Positions 11,234-22,270 of a DNA stretch of 64,000 nucleotides are shown one piece after another. Within the stretch, counting starts at the first letter, position 1. The number at the start of each line of letters is the position of its first letter. The DNA is from Taenia hydatigena (lineage: Eukaryota; Platyhelminthes; Cestoda; Cyclophyllidea; Taeniidae). A model generated the notes under the pieces. It searched no databases and was not told the origin of the DNA. It worked only from the letters and a program-made list of their open reading frames with translations. The DNA lies in NCBI GenBank assembly GCA_036345935.2, contig JADWOT020001163.1, positions 1 through 64,000 on the forward strand, written 5' to 3'. The translations under genes and the position numbers were made by a program.

Positions 11234-14200
11234 GATGCGACAATAGACTATCATACCAGCAAAATTTGTGAGTTCCCTGCAATTCTTATGCCATTTCCAT
11301 GCTTTTGCATTTCAAATGTTGACCTTAAAGGATAGAGGCAGCCGCTGCGTAGGGATTGCAGCTATTCTACTGAAATGAAACCAAACAGGCACTGATAAAG
11401 CAAGGCTCTGTCTGCACATAATTAGTTGAGGATCGCTTGCTGAGATGACAAGGCAAAAGTTGTGCCTGATGACGCTGCACCATTTAAGATTCATAGGCGG
11501 CTGCACGCTGATGTCAAATCGACGCTTGTACGCAGTTTTACATGCAACAAATTTTTAAATGGAATGTAACGTAAAAAACGGGCGCTGTAATCATGCGTTA
11601 ATTTGTCTGTGATTTAGGACCCTCTGACGAGCTGCTCCAACTCATCCCTACGCATGTATACCTTGCTATGTGCAATGTGGCCAAAAGCATGCCCAATGCA
11701 AAAGAGAGTTACACATTTACTGTCGTCTTCTATCCCAAAAATTGTTACTGGTGCGGAACATTTTATATTAAAACGTAAGGAAACAGAGAAATGGGCAACA
11801 ATGGAGTTAACATAGCGCAGGCAAAACAGGTGTTGCTGCATTCACAGCTCTATTTAAATTGCGAGTGGTGTACAGAACACAGCTGCCAGTTTCCGGGATT
11901 CGACTAAGAGGTCAAAGCAGTTGCGCAATAAAACGATATTGGGCATTTGCCCTTCCGCATTTTGATTAACACGCGATTTGCACCATCTATGATTGTTGTC
12001 AAATCTTTGCCCTTACCTTTAGCCTTGCAATTACGCGATGTCAAGATGAAACGAAAATGCTCCGAAGTAATAGCTACAGCAGTCAACTCCGAATAGTATG
12101 GCGGTCATGTTTGCGCAACGCTGTCCCTGGAAGCATTTTAAGCATGTATTTCACTGAGGAAGTAAAAAACTGACATTGGATCACGTGTATTGTAGCTCAG
12201 TAGTTGTGAGTAAGCAGGCAGAAGAGAAGTATAGCAAGTTGGATGCAGAGACTAAACAGAGAGATTAGAGACAACTGCTGGTTACACGAATGATTGTGGC
12301 ATGAAATCAGCGGCCTAGAAACATGCTTGATGAAATGCAGTGCATGAATAGAATAAAGAGAGAAGCCGAGCAATTAAATCGTGTTAATGAGAAACTAGTA
12401 GCCGATGGAATAGAGAAGCGGTTCACGCATTCATTGGCTTTGTGCACTTAATGGGGAGAGAGGCAGTGCAAAATTGTAACACTGGCAATTGAATGGCTTA
12501 AATATTTCATATTTTTGGCATTTAACTCTTGCACTAGTAAATTCTTCCTTGATACTAATTGCAATCGGAGCTATTTTAGCAATCTGGGTTGTGATGTCAG
12601 TGGCTGTTTTTAGACTAGTGCTTGCTGTTCCTTAGGCATAGTTTGAATCCTACGCATTTATTCATATCATTCAAGCGTTGCTTCCAATTTTTACGCCTTT
12701 CTTTGAGCGAATAGGGTTGCTGACACTAGGCATTTTGGGCTGTAAAGATCAAGAAGCTGCAATTACCGTACTGCATGAAGACCTTGGCACATGACAAGGA
12801 GTGTGACAGTAGTTTTACACTCAGACATAAAGTGCAATTTAAAGCATTTACGACTTGAACGGTTTGAACTGATAAAGTTGGCGATCCCCATTCTAACTTA
12901 GCTTCATTTTGATCCTACACAAGCTAATGGTTTAAAAGCACAACCCTTGTAATGAAACTTCATCATCTGCAGCCTCGCTCCCACATCCGAGAGTCAATAA
13001 TGCTTGACAATAATGCCACGCACACATCGACTTCTTTAACAGCCGATCCTGAATTTGGCGGCTTTTTTCCTAGCAATCGCCTTGTTCTCATCCAACCACT
13101 AACAAATGCAAAAACGCCTCTCAACGATTGCTTCACAAAGCGAAATGCTGATCAATTGCCTGGGGCAAAGGCGGACGACAGAACCAGGCGCTGAAGAACT
13201 CAGAGTAAGCAGTGAAAGATATCCATCCACATGCTCTTGCAAAGAGAGTGAGAAAATGGGGATAGTGGGTAGCACTGATCTCATTTGCGCAATTTGGAGA
13301 TCGTGGATGACTTAAGAAGCCGGTATCGTGAAGATTTGCGTTTGTCTGCTTCAATAATGTGCCTATTGATTTGGTCATCAGTGGTGATAAAATTCGTCTC
13401 TGAAATATGGTAGATGCTAACATGCGCGGTGTATACTAAGAGCTAATTTCTTTGCGCCTTTTTAATTAGACGATGCAGCGCTGCCCCTTCTTTAGCCATG
13501 TAACGCATACATGATAGCAGGGAGGTAGAACTCTATATTGTATGCGATTGCCTACACAAAGAAAAGACAGAACGCCTGCTAAACTTTCTAGTGGCGAGTT
13601 TTGGAAGCTACTACTTCCTTACTTAGGAACACAGATGGGAATTGCATTGGTTGCAAGAGCTTCTACCTATTCTTGTGCAAAACAGTGCATTTGTAGATGA
13701 CCTTACTACGCCGAAAACTACACTGTGGAGGAAGCTTGAGTGAGCCTATAAATTTGGTTAGGGTAGGCTTTGTACAACAAAAATATTTGTAAGAGTTTAC
13801 CAAGTCAAATCTTTAACTCGTTAACAACTGCTCCAACTTGATTGCGGGTAAGTTGTAGTGGTTGATTAAGTCTAGTATTCAGGCAACTATTCACGGAAGC
13901 TCTGATCTCCTATCATCTTTGATAAAAAATAAATTTGCTACACATTATTCATTAGACTCTCTATGCTGACAACGACCCTGAAAAAAGATGACTGGGAGTA
14001 AGAAATATTTTTAAAAAAAACTAACCTGCCATTCTTGATAACATTCATCCCAATTAAGTAGGCCTTAACGCCCCACGTGTGCTCTTGTCGGATGGCACGA
14101 CGAACTACGAGTTCAAAATTTACTCTTTTTATGCCTATAGATGTGTATCGCTCTACCACTTCTTTTGATTTTGTGTGTAATACCTAAAATTAGGTGTCAT

Positions 14201-17200
14201 TAACCGGAGCTGGGTAGATGTTTCTCGAACTTTGTCCTCTCGTACGGTATCAATCCAGCAGCGACAAAATCTTTAGCGGTTCAAAATTTTGCGCTCACCT
14301 GCTCAACAAACATAGCAAAGTCGTAATGGAGCCAAGGAAACAATAAAAATATCTATCCTCCTAAAATCCTTGCCTAGTATCAAAGTACCCGGTGACTAAG
14401 AAGCCATTGGATTCAGCGAAAGCTACTTTTAATGTATCCTTTGCTTATTATAAGTGGCAAAGTATTTGGACTTCGTTTATTATTAAAGACAGTTTAATTA
14501 AGCCGATAAATTGATAAGGTGAAGAAGGGAGAAAGGAAATCGCACTGCAAAAGGAGATGGAGATAAGTGTATTAATAGTCAAAGGGTGTGATAAAGATGT
14601 TAGGCAAGGAAAGGATGGAAGCAGGAAGCTAAGAAGGCAAGGGATGCAGCTTGACCTGCCTACGCACTTATGGTTGCCTAGTCCTATCCATAGGCTTGAA
14701 AACACTATCCTTATTCATCTCTTTGACTAGATGGCTTACTTCTTTTAGTAGGCAAGACAGAATTAGCCAAAGTAATCATCAGTTAAGCCTACAAATGTTG
14801 AGATGGATCTGCGTTGTAAAAGGCTTAGTCTATGCCTTAGGTCACGCCATTTAAAGTACTTATTCTAACCCTTGGTCCCATACATTTTTTGTCGTCGCGT
14901 CCTCCGATCTCCACAATGAATAGACTAACTTTTGAAAGAAACCCCCTTATTTGTGGCATTTGTACAGGTACGATGATTATGATTGCGCTATCGCAAAGCA
15001 CACTTCCTTTTCCAAAAATATATTAGCACAGCCTAATTAACATCTTTTATTAGAGAGATCTAGCGCAGACGCATAGGTCTATCGCGCCGCCTAAGGAACA
15101 CCACTAGTTACATCGTCCATGGGACAAGATGAATCCAGATGATAGAATTCACCTCAGCAACAGTGATTTCAGTTGCCACGTGGATTTGAAGCTCCTCTAT
15201 TAATGTCAGATTTCTGTCTTCAATACACTTAAACATTATGCCAAATAACCAGCCATTCCTTGTCATTTTTATTCGTTTCCAAGCGACCGCTTATCCGGTC
15301 GCGCCCTATTAACCAATATGTCTTGTTTAACTATTTTACCAATGCGTCGATTGTGGCTTCAAATGCCAACTCACTGGTTTAATTTTAACTTTCTGGGAAT
15401 CTCATTTATCCTTCTAATCAGTTCATTTGAGGCACTTAATCTGAGTTTTTCAAATAACAACCTTAAGCCAGTCACGTATTTCAAGGTGAGTTTGATTAGG
15501 ACTACATGCTTGGTTGATTCTTTCAAAGTAGAAACACAATTAGTTGCGAGCATGGCAGCTTCATTGCCCATGTAAAGTTTCGGTATGGATTCGTTGGTGT
15601 TTACAAAGCCTAAATAAAATGATATGTTTTATGCCCTAGCAATTGCCAGCAACCCAGTCAACTTTGAATCAGTTTCTCTTTATAGAGCTATTTATGTCCT
15701 AGCCTTATTTGCATACCTCACCGGATTCGGACACTGAAAATGCGGAACAAAAAGAGGCGGTGGGAAACACTCTTTGCGTTTAGAACAAGCCCACGACAGC
15801 AAAATCTAATCCGTTGATGAGCGTGTTATTTTAATGAGTGCAGCACTATTTCTATCTGCCTTATATTCAACAGACAAAAGGATGGCAAGAGTAGTGACTC
15901 GCGAGCACCAGAATTGTCTCAAAGCTGCTCATCAAAAGAACACGACCTGTGGATTGGACCTCTTCACCTGCCCTGTGGATCCTTTTGTTTACTCGCCCTC
16001 TCCTTCTTATCAGAGACCAAGTGCTTGCTAATACGTGGGCTAATTGCTTCCTCTTTTTTCTCCGTGCTCTGTTGCCTTCCTTTAAATGCTCATACTTAGC
16101 CCATGCTCGGAAAAAATTGCGGTTGATTGCCATTAACATAAAGGCAGGGCTCAAAAATTGTGTCTTATTCCTCCTTTCCTTCTCACTTACACTTTGCTAG
16201 TTATAGACCGGCTGCTGCTCACTTTAAAGATTCGTGTCTTGTGATTTTCTGGGAAAACACCATTAGTGTCAGTCATTGAGCACTTAATCAAACATATTCT
16301 CTGGTAAATTTGTCCAAGCCAGTTTGCGCCGAATTAAAGTGGGAAATATCCTTCTATGAGCGTGCTATCCCGGAGACCATTTATATTCCTTGTTGTATAC
16401 TCTTAAACTTTGGCGAAAGCAATCAGCCAACTTCATTTCCGCTCAATTAAAATAAGCCGTACATGAGTTCATTCATATATATTGTTATTGCAATCTGGAT
16501 CTTCAACATCGCTAGCAGTTGTTTGGATAGATCAACTTGTCTGGAAGGATATTCGCGGTGTGCCTTATGTCATAATGAAGAACGTGGCGGTTCATAAGTG
16601 CATGAAATCAAAGTGCGCCACTACTAAGGGCGTGGTGTATGCTGCTCAAGCTCTTGGTAGCTGAGGTGATTCGTAGCCGAATGGTAGGTGAACGAAGAGA
16701 TTGTGGTGGGTACTGTAAGAACGCTGTGATGGCCCATTATAGCGCCATCTTTAACACTACATTGTCAATTGCACTCATCTTTGTCTGCTTCGACAAAGAC
16801 GTCTGCAAGTCGGTGGAGAGAAGCAGAACATGGTAGCTGACAGAAATTCAGAGTTTGTTGCAGATGCACAGATGGGTGCACTGTTGTTAGGCAGCCACAA
16901 GCCTGCTTCTTTTGTCACCTCACTGTTCACCTCTCCTCCTTTGCTCCCCACCATTCCTCCTTCCCGTGTTTGATTTATTCATGCCTCCACTCTCGTGCAT
17001 TACGGTAGCAGTAGCGATAGGCGGAATACCAGGCGACTAGATTCATGAGTTGGTGATCGATTGTGTGGACAGCTGACTGATTACTGGTGAGAAGGATTGC
17101 GCATCGGAGGTCAGTAATGGCAGGCGTGGCGTTACTGTTCGTCCTGACGGTAATAGTGGTGGTCGTGAAGGTCGGTTGAATACCGACAGATAATTGTAGA
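11234..17200. other. Intergenic, no gene recognised
   Basis: About 6 kb without a supported gene, tRNA or named repeat. A heptad-like, Lys/Glu-rich frame around 12.21-12.43 kb is interrupted by stops and is listed separately. Purine-rich minus-strand or plus-strand tracts occur near 14.5-14.65 kb. Frames at 15318-15575 and 15834-16200 have no motif and overlap one another on both strands. Confidence 0.45.
12211..12425 (+). pseudogene. Possible decayed coiled-coil fragment
   Basis: In one frame, two Lys/Glu/Gln-rich pieces resembling a coiled-coil rod are separated by several stops: one near 12217-12275 (KQAEEKYSKLDAETKQRD then stop) and one near 12324-12420. The composition fits a fragment of a myosin-like or other rod protein. 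Such composition arises easily by chance in purine-rich DNA, and no splice sites rescue the frame. A similar interrupted Lys/Glu-rich frame exists at 49.72-49.93 kb. Confidence 0.2.
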
Positions 17201-17212
17201 TACATATACATA

Positions 17213-17253
<41 letters not shown>
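17201..17253. repeat. TA-rich dinucleotide microsatellite
   Basis: Begins as tacatatacata and continues as a nearly pure (TA)n run of about 20 units to 17253. It is a simple repeat with no coding meaning. It lies about 0.9 kb outside the left edge of the big inverted repeat. Confidence 0.95.
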
Positions 17254-17256
<3 letters not shown>

Positions 17257-18120
17257 TGAATGTAAGATGGCCTATTCCGGTAAGTTTACGCATCCACTCA
17301 CGAAATTAGGCAGTGTAACAGCAGCTTGCTTGATGTTTAATGGTAAAAAGGCGACCAAATTTAACATTAGAGGGGGGTCTCCTCTTCTTCCCGTCTATAC
17401 CTCGCCTCCTCAACAAGGCGCCGCTTTGCGCTGTTTAAATGCGCTAAACTAAGCTAAGTCTCAGGCTTTACTATTTTGCGTTTGAATATTGGGATCCACG
17501 TTGCAGACCTCTTTGCGCAAGGGAATACTAAAAAGCACGCGTTATGAAAAGTGCATTCCATTCGACTAGCTGGCTAATTGCTTTTGACCATCTGTTATTC
17601 AAGGTTTTGACATCAGTTTCGACAGGTTCGCTAGAATGGTTGCTTAAAACCTGTGCTCATAAGATTGGTTTTTTCACGTATCGAAGACACGACTGCCACT
17701 TATGAACGCTCCTACTCTTCCAGCTTTGACGGCCTAACTCAATCATTCTCTTGACTATGCCGCTTAAAAGGCTGTGGCACTTTGCACAAAAAAATGCGCC
17801 TTGCATTCACCGTTTTACATAGCGTTGTATTATCTCCACTGAAAAAAGCTAGTAAACGTGTTAAAGGTATTTGGTGGTCGTACATAGGATCAATCTAAAG
17901 TGCACTCTCTAAATTCAAAGTGATTCATTAACAAATTAAGTGATGGACGCTTAAATAAGATGGCCAATGCTCAGAACAAATTGCGACAAACCGTTTCAAT
18001 GAAAATTATTCTCCAAACATTCCTTGGTTTTGAATTAACATGGCTGTTGCCACGGCCACTTCAAAGGCGTTTATCGCCAGGCGTAGCTCAAGTTTTATTC
18101 GCAAGCTTTAGGTGTCACTC
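17254..18120. other. Left flank of the inverted repeat, no gene recognised
   Basis: About 870 bp with short frames only. Similarity to the region right of 27070 stops abruptly at 18120/18121, which marks the outer edge of the left arm. Confidence 0.5.
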
Positions 18121-19436
18121 AAGTCGCCAACACCTTAGAGTGTTAACCAAAGACTCATCAACCTAAAACACACGTCGTTGCATCCCGCCGAATGCCTGCA
18201 CTGGAGAGCTACAGAGATCTAGTGTTGACAGCAACGTCATAACTTAGTTTACAATTTAGTTCATCAAGGCAGCAGATTGGGTTTGCCTGCAATTAGTCCT
18301 CCGGGTAACTGGCTTTAAGCTCACAAAATGTTTGTAACATGAACGCCTGGTCCCAGGCACGCAATTATTGGCTCTACTTTGCGCATTCTTTAGGTGAATA
18401 GTCTGTTTATGCGCTTACAGGTTGCGATCACTACCACCCCTGGCCCATCCTTAACACTATTGTAGGGGACGCTGAAGTAGCATAGAAGCTGATCGCACGG
18501 ACACCTTCATCCAAAGAGTGGTGATGAGAACGGTGTGTAGGGGAGGTCGAAGCGTAAGGTGTGCCTAAGAAAAATGAGGAAAGGAAGGTATTTTCGTGCT
18601 GACCGGGTCTCATTACCCTTGATGGTAAGTCGTTAGGCTTCTCCAAAGAACACATAGGACACTTCAAAGTCTTTCAAGACCTACTAGTATCCAGCTGCAA
18701 ACATAAAATTCAAACAATGTCAGCCTTTAAAATACCGAGCTGCACCATTTATGATGCATTTATATGGCTCCAGGCTTGGCTTATTTTGGTCCGTCGGCCG
18801 ATGGATGCCGATGCTAGAGCCTCGACACCATCTCAGTCTCTCAGGCGCAGCATTCTATTTTAATTGAAAGTGCAGTTTTATTCCATTCCAATGCATGCCT
18901 TGCATTTTGATATATTCACTGGTCGCCTAACTTTGTTCTTTTGTATTCACAGTTTCCTCCGGTCTCCTACATTCGTTATGCATCATGGAACTTGTGCTTC
19001 AGCCGAACAGAACACTTACATTCCCATAAAACTAGCAGATGAAAGCATTTCATCCAGCCTCACTTTTGCCCAATGGGTAATTGCATACACCAAAGCCACT
19101 TTTTCTGCACTAAGTCTTGCTAACCTGCCATCCATGCCTCACTTTTGCTTTCCAAGTACTTCGAGTGGATGGTGGTTTGTGTCACAATTTCTGCGGTTTG
19201 CTTCGCCAAGGTGAGGGATTTCTTTCTTCGAATCTTTGTCTATTCGATCAATACTGATGGACCCTCTATAACTGTCGACAAATGATTTTCTGTTTCCATC
19301 TGTCCATTTTACTCATTCTTTCCTCTCTCTTCCATTAAGTGCTAGAGCACACGCCAAAAATTCCTACTTAATTGCAAAATTCACTGTTTTCATTTTCTGG
19401 GACCGCGTAATTAAAACATAACGATCTAAGGCCAGC

Positions 19437-19442
19437 TTTATT
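19437..19442 (-). terminator. AATAAA polyadenylation signal, gene A left copy
   Basis: TTTATT on the plus strand reads AATAAA on the minus strand, about 190 bp past the gene A stop codon. It is conserved in the right arm at 25751-25756. Confidence 0.5.
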
Positions 19443-19629
19443 AAGGAGAGCACTTAGGAAGAGATACAGCCAATACAACAACTCATTTAACTTACTATAG
19501 CGGTAAGTGAAATACTAAATTGTATTGCTGCGGCTTATCACAGCATTACACGACAAAATTAAGAAGCAGAACAGATCCACATAGATGTTTTGCAAGGTAA
19601 ATGGTATATAATCAAGTGAGAACAAGTGG

Positions 19630-19962
19630 TCAACGACGAAGAAGAATAAATTGCGGACTCGGAAAGCATTGAATCCTTTTGGCTTTACGATTGTAGACAC
19701 ATTTGTATCTTACTGGAAGACGACGAAACACAGCTGGCATGAAGGCATCCTCACTTACGTCATCTTCATTGAGTTCATTGAACGTCTCCTCCTCAACCAC
19801 GTCCTCGGTTGCGTCTTCACCCTCCGAAAGGTCTGACAAGTCGGAAAGGTCTGCCTCTGGCCTCAGCGCAGCCTTGTCGATCGCCAAAGACGCGGAAAAG
19901 GTGGGGTGTGAAGTGAAGACGAGGAGAAGATCCATGCAGACTAGATTTGACAATGAACGCAT
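19630..19962 (-). CDS. Secreted acidic-pro/cationic-peptide precursor A (left copy), 110 aa
   Basis: Single-exon 110-residue frame. Residues 1 to about 24 form a signal peptide (MRSLSNLVCMDLLLVF with a Ser-Ala-rich end). Residues about 25-72 are very acidic (about 19 Asp/Glu, including an LSDLSDLS repeat). Residues about 73-110 carry about ten Arg/Lys and no acid, with one cysteine pair C88 and C99 (C-X10-C) in an alternating basic/hydrophobic context that suggests a single-disulfide beta-hairpin. An acidic piece that neutralises a cationic mature peptide is the usual design of antimicrobial-peptide precursors; that function is inferred, not shown. The gene has TATAAAG 71 bp before the ATG (20033-20027), is divergent from gene B and is conserved in the right arm. 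A strong donor-like GAC/GTAAGT with a pyrimidine-rich acceptor 46 bp on lies inside the frame. If spliced, the reading frame would end at a stop right after the acidic part, so the unspliced form is preferred. Confidence 0.72.
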   Translation of the reverse strand: MRSLSNLVCMDLLLVFTSHPTFSASLAIDKAALRPEADLSDLSDLSEGEDATEDVVEEETFNELNEDDVSEDAFMPAVFRRLPVRYKCVYNRKAKRIQCFPSPQFILLRR

Positions 19963-20026
19963 GCTGTATTAATGCAGAGCTGATGCTGGTTGTGTGGAGA
20001 ATGCTTTGCGTACCCCCTACGTGGTG

Positions 20027-20033
20027 CTTTATA
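20027..20033 (-). promoter_or_regulatory. TATA box of gene A, left copy
   Basis: TATAAAG on the minus strand, starting 71 bp upstream of the ATG at 19962. Gene B copies and the right-arm gene A have a TATA box at exactly the same distance. The forkhead-like GTAAACA seen upstream in the right arm is GAAAACA here. Confidence 0.6.
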
Positions 20034-21304
20034 GGCATCACGATAGGCTTGAATATCTTTCAATCTCAATGTTTTCTTTCGAACAGGGGCGGATGTACGG
20101 AATCGGTATACCCTCTCACCACTTGGCTAATCATGCAATCAATTCATAACGTGTTGCTATACACACCATGACAACATTATTGAAATAGGCCTAGATGGCT
20201 TGGATTCGTTACTCCGAACTAATATTGCACAACATTGCATTTATAAAATTTCAGGTGAAGCATTCAAGGTAGTCACCAGAGCCCTTCTTGCAAAATATGG
20301 GGTGAATAAGCAGTATCGCCTGCCAACTCGAGCTTCCTGACTTCCGTAGTAGCGTGTGCCATCAAGCCTCTAATTGTGGTTGCATAACTTGCGCTTGAGT
20401 CCTCGAAGACGGCAGTTAATGCTCTTAACCTTACACATGTTTTGAGCTGCGTTTCCTTCTTCGCGTCTTATAGAGCAAAGTAAGGTTGGATTTCCACCCA
20501 TACTCATTATTGAGTTGATAGAAACTTTGTTAGCCGTCTGCACAAGGAAAGGAACCTAGGGATTAATGTTTCAAACTTTTGTCATTGAGTAGTTTGAGTT
20601 GATACACAGAATAATGCCGATCCGGACCTAAAACTATGCACTAAGATATAAAATGAAAGTCTCAGCCTGACCTGGATGCCAGGAGTGATAGTAAGGATTA
20701 TGGTGAGGGATGTGCACAAGTTGGAGCGCATATTAGCTGAAATAGTTCAAGGTAGATGGGTGTGCAGAAGGAAGACGCAAACAGAAATTGCAGACGTTAT
20801 AAACCTAGTTGGAAGTCCTCTAAAAGGTTGCTGCTGCCTGACGCAGAGCGACATGTAAGGCTGCACAAACGCGAGATTTCGAAGGCGCAATTTCAAGTAC
20901 CGAGGTGGTTACCTAGTCCGGAGTTGCACAGCTTCACAATTCAATGTGTACAGGCACCACTAACGCTTTATGTCTTAGTGTATGCGCAAATGGTGACGCA
21001 AACGTACCAAATACGTTTTCTGGTGTGCACGCGGACAACGTGTGTGTATGCATTGTTCACAGTTCTTGTTTTCAAACGGACAAATTTATAAGGTCGTTCA
21101 TGTGACAATTCGAGGATTTTGTTCCACAATTTTTATTGGCATTTAAGGGGATACCATACCTCTGCATCCGTGAGACACACCACAGAGCAGCGCTACTTCC
21201 TCATTCACAAAAACACATGCTTGCCACATGTCGTGGGCGGAATTGGTTCTAACAGTGTGTGGTATGCGACGCAACATTTACTCACTTCTGCCTCGCCCAC
21301 TCAT

Positions 21305-21336
21305 GTAAACAGGGGTTTACGAAAGCTAAACAAACA
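21305..21336 (+). promoter_or_regulatory. Forkhead-like site cluster upstream of gene B, left copy
   Basis: GTAAACA at 21305-21311 is followed by its inverted partner GTTTAC at 21315-21320 and by TAAACAAACA at 21327-21336, 44 bp before the TATA box. GTAAACA is the consensus core for forkhead-family transcription factors. The same core sits 43 bp before the TATA box of gene A in the right arm. Binding is inferred. Confidence 0.45.
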
Positions 21337-21348
21337 ATCGACTGAGAA

Positions 21349-21355
21349 TATAAAT
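21349..21355 (+). promoter_or_regulatory. TATA box of gene B, left copy
   Basis: TATAAAT starts 71 bp upstream of the ATG at 21420. This spacing is identical to gene A and places transcription start roughly 40 bp before the ATG. That makes the in-frame upstream ATG at 21354 unusable, because it lies within the TATA box itself. Confidence 0.65.
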
Positions 21356-21419
21356 GTGCGACAGAGGCGGCAGAGCCTACGTTCGTACGCAGTTACCGTT
21401 AGCACTACGAAAATACAAC

Positions 21420-21629
21420 ATGCGATCACATTCGGGTTTGGTCTGCCTTCTTCTCCTCTTTGCATTCGCCTTACACCACGTCTCTGCTGCCGTGGTGGCG
21501 GGTGGGGAGGCTGTGCGCAAGTTAGAGGAGGACCTCTTCGAGGTGTCTGACACCCTAAAGAGTGAGGAAGCGACCGAAGCGTGGGAGGAAGAGGAGTTGC
21601 TTGGGGAACCTGATAAAGCTGACGAGTGA
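21420..21629 (+). CDS. Secreted acidic peptide / precursor B (left copy), 69 aa to the first stop
   Basis: The start is the ATG at 21420, chosen over the upstream ATG at 21354 because of the TATA box and alignment with gene A. Residues 1 to about 23 form a signal peptide (MRSHSGLVCLLLLFAFALHH). The rest, about 46 residues, is strongly acidic, and the frame ends in TGA at 21627-21629. In the same frame, past the TGA, 54 more open codons encode a very basic segment (next entry). The TGA overlaps a donor-like GTGAGT (21626-21631). A 36-nt GT-AG unit (21626-21661) would remove the stop and keep frame, but 36 nt is close to the lower limit for animal introns. The alternatives are a fixed nonsense mutation, stop readthrough, or a purely acidic secreted product. 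The same TGA is in all three copies. The signal peptide resembles that of gene A, so A and B are probably paralogues. Confidence 0.65.
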   Translation: MRSHSGLVCLLLLFAFALHHVSAAVVAGGEAVRKLEEDLFEVSDTLKSEEATEAWEEEELLGEPDKADE

Positions 21630-21794
21630 GTTGATGTCCTTGCGCCGGCTGGATGGGGTAGCATCCGACGAAGGATCAGCGGCGCTTTCAGAAGAATCGG
21701 TGATGGAATTCGAAGAGTCTTCAGAGGGCCCTGGAAAATCTGCGTGCCTACATGTCCGAAGGGCGGCAGAAGACCAGGTCCGTGGAGTGCCTAG
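21630..21794 (+). other. In-frame cationic amphipathic segment downstream of gene B stop (left copy)
   Basis: Fifty-four open codons follow in gene B's frame before TAG at 21792. The segment starts with a short neutral stretch, then Gly-Trp-Gly-Ser, followed by about 20 residues in which Ile/Phe/Val recur every three to four positions between Arg pairs (for example ISGAFRRIGDGIRRVF). This is a textbook amphipathic helix. A C-X3-C pair (KICVPTC) and a basic Gly/Pro/Arg tail follow. The Gly-Trp start and Arg-rich face resemble helical antimicrobial peptides such as pleurocidin- or styelin-like molecules in style only; no homology is claimed. In the other two copies the Gly after Trp is Cys (GGT to TGT). 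Confidence 0.5.
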
Positions 21795-22090
21795 TTGTCT
21801 GCGAATAGCCTGCATCTGCGGCAATGTGATTGAATTTTGCTAACAACTTCCCGAACCTGATCGAATCAGATTTACTGGTGTACACTGACGAATTACTAAG
21901 ACATTTATAAACACCTGTGAATGACTCTTTTTTTCTCTATACATGGTCGATCCCGTTTGATGAACTGCTTGTAAATTTAGGTTTGAGTCAGTCTGCGAGG
22001 AAAGCCAATTTAATCGACTGCAACGACTCATGCATTCAATACTTATGTGTCTGCATGAAGCGTAAAGACTTGACTACCATCAAAAGCTAT

Positions 22091-22266
22091 TGCAGCCTCC
22101 CGAGGTTCCCTTGAAGGCAAAAGAAGGCAGAATACTAAGGTGAAATATATGTATATATATATATTCAACAGACAGAAGGAAATGAGCTTCTGGCATAGCC
22201 CGGACACCGCCAGCATGGCTACCTCTGTGACCCTGACCAAGACCGACAGTCCAAAAAAACAAGGCA
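22091..22266 (-). mobile_element. Solo LTR-like element, 176 bp (left arm, element 1)
   Basis: Read on the minus strand it begins TGCC and ends GCTGCA, and it aligns along its length with the opposite-strand element at 22271-22457 and with the LTRs at 38 kb. It includes a TA-rich run near 22150-22170. It sits head-to-head with its neighbour, separated by only 4 bp. Confidence 0.6.
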
Positions 22267-22270
22267 TTAC

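Noticed and set aside
16520..16630. C-X2-C...H...H pattern suggesting a zinc finger
   Set aside because: Spacing is wrong and the frame contains a stop inside the finger.
18431..19214. Frames of 78 and 116 codons in the outer left arm as genes
   Set aside because: In the right arm the first is frameshifted and most differences change amino acids in both, so no sign of protein constraint; starts are not supported.
19703..20041. Ser-rich and other frames overlapping gene A
   Set aside because: Antisense or out-of-frame shadows of gene A's repetitive acidic codons.
21354..21419. Upstream in-frame ATG that would add 22 residues to gene B
   Set aside because: The ATG overlaps the TATA box and the extension would bury the signal peptide; gene A aligns to the internal ATG.
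21119..21550. 143-codon frame overlapping the gene B promoter and start
   Set aside because: It spans the TATA box and forkhead-like cluster and is out of frame with gene B. It is open only because the copies are identical, and it has no signal peptide or motif.
21377..21843. Overlapping frames of 89-95 codons in both strands of gene B
   Set aside because: They are shadows of the gene B region, Ser/Thr-rich antisense of its acidic codons, with no start context.
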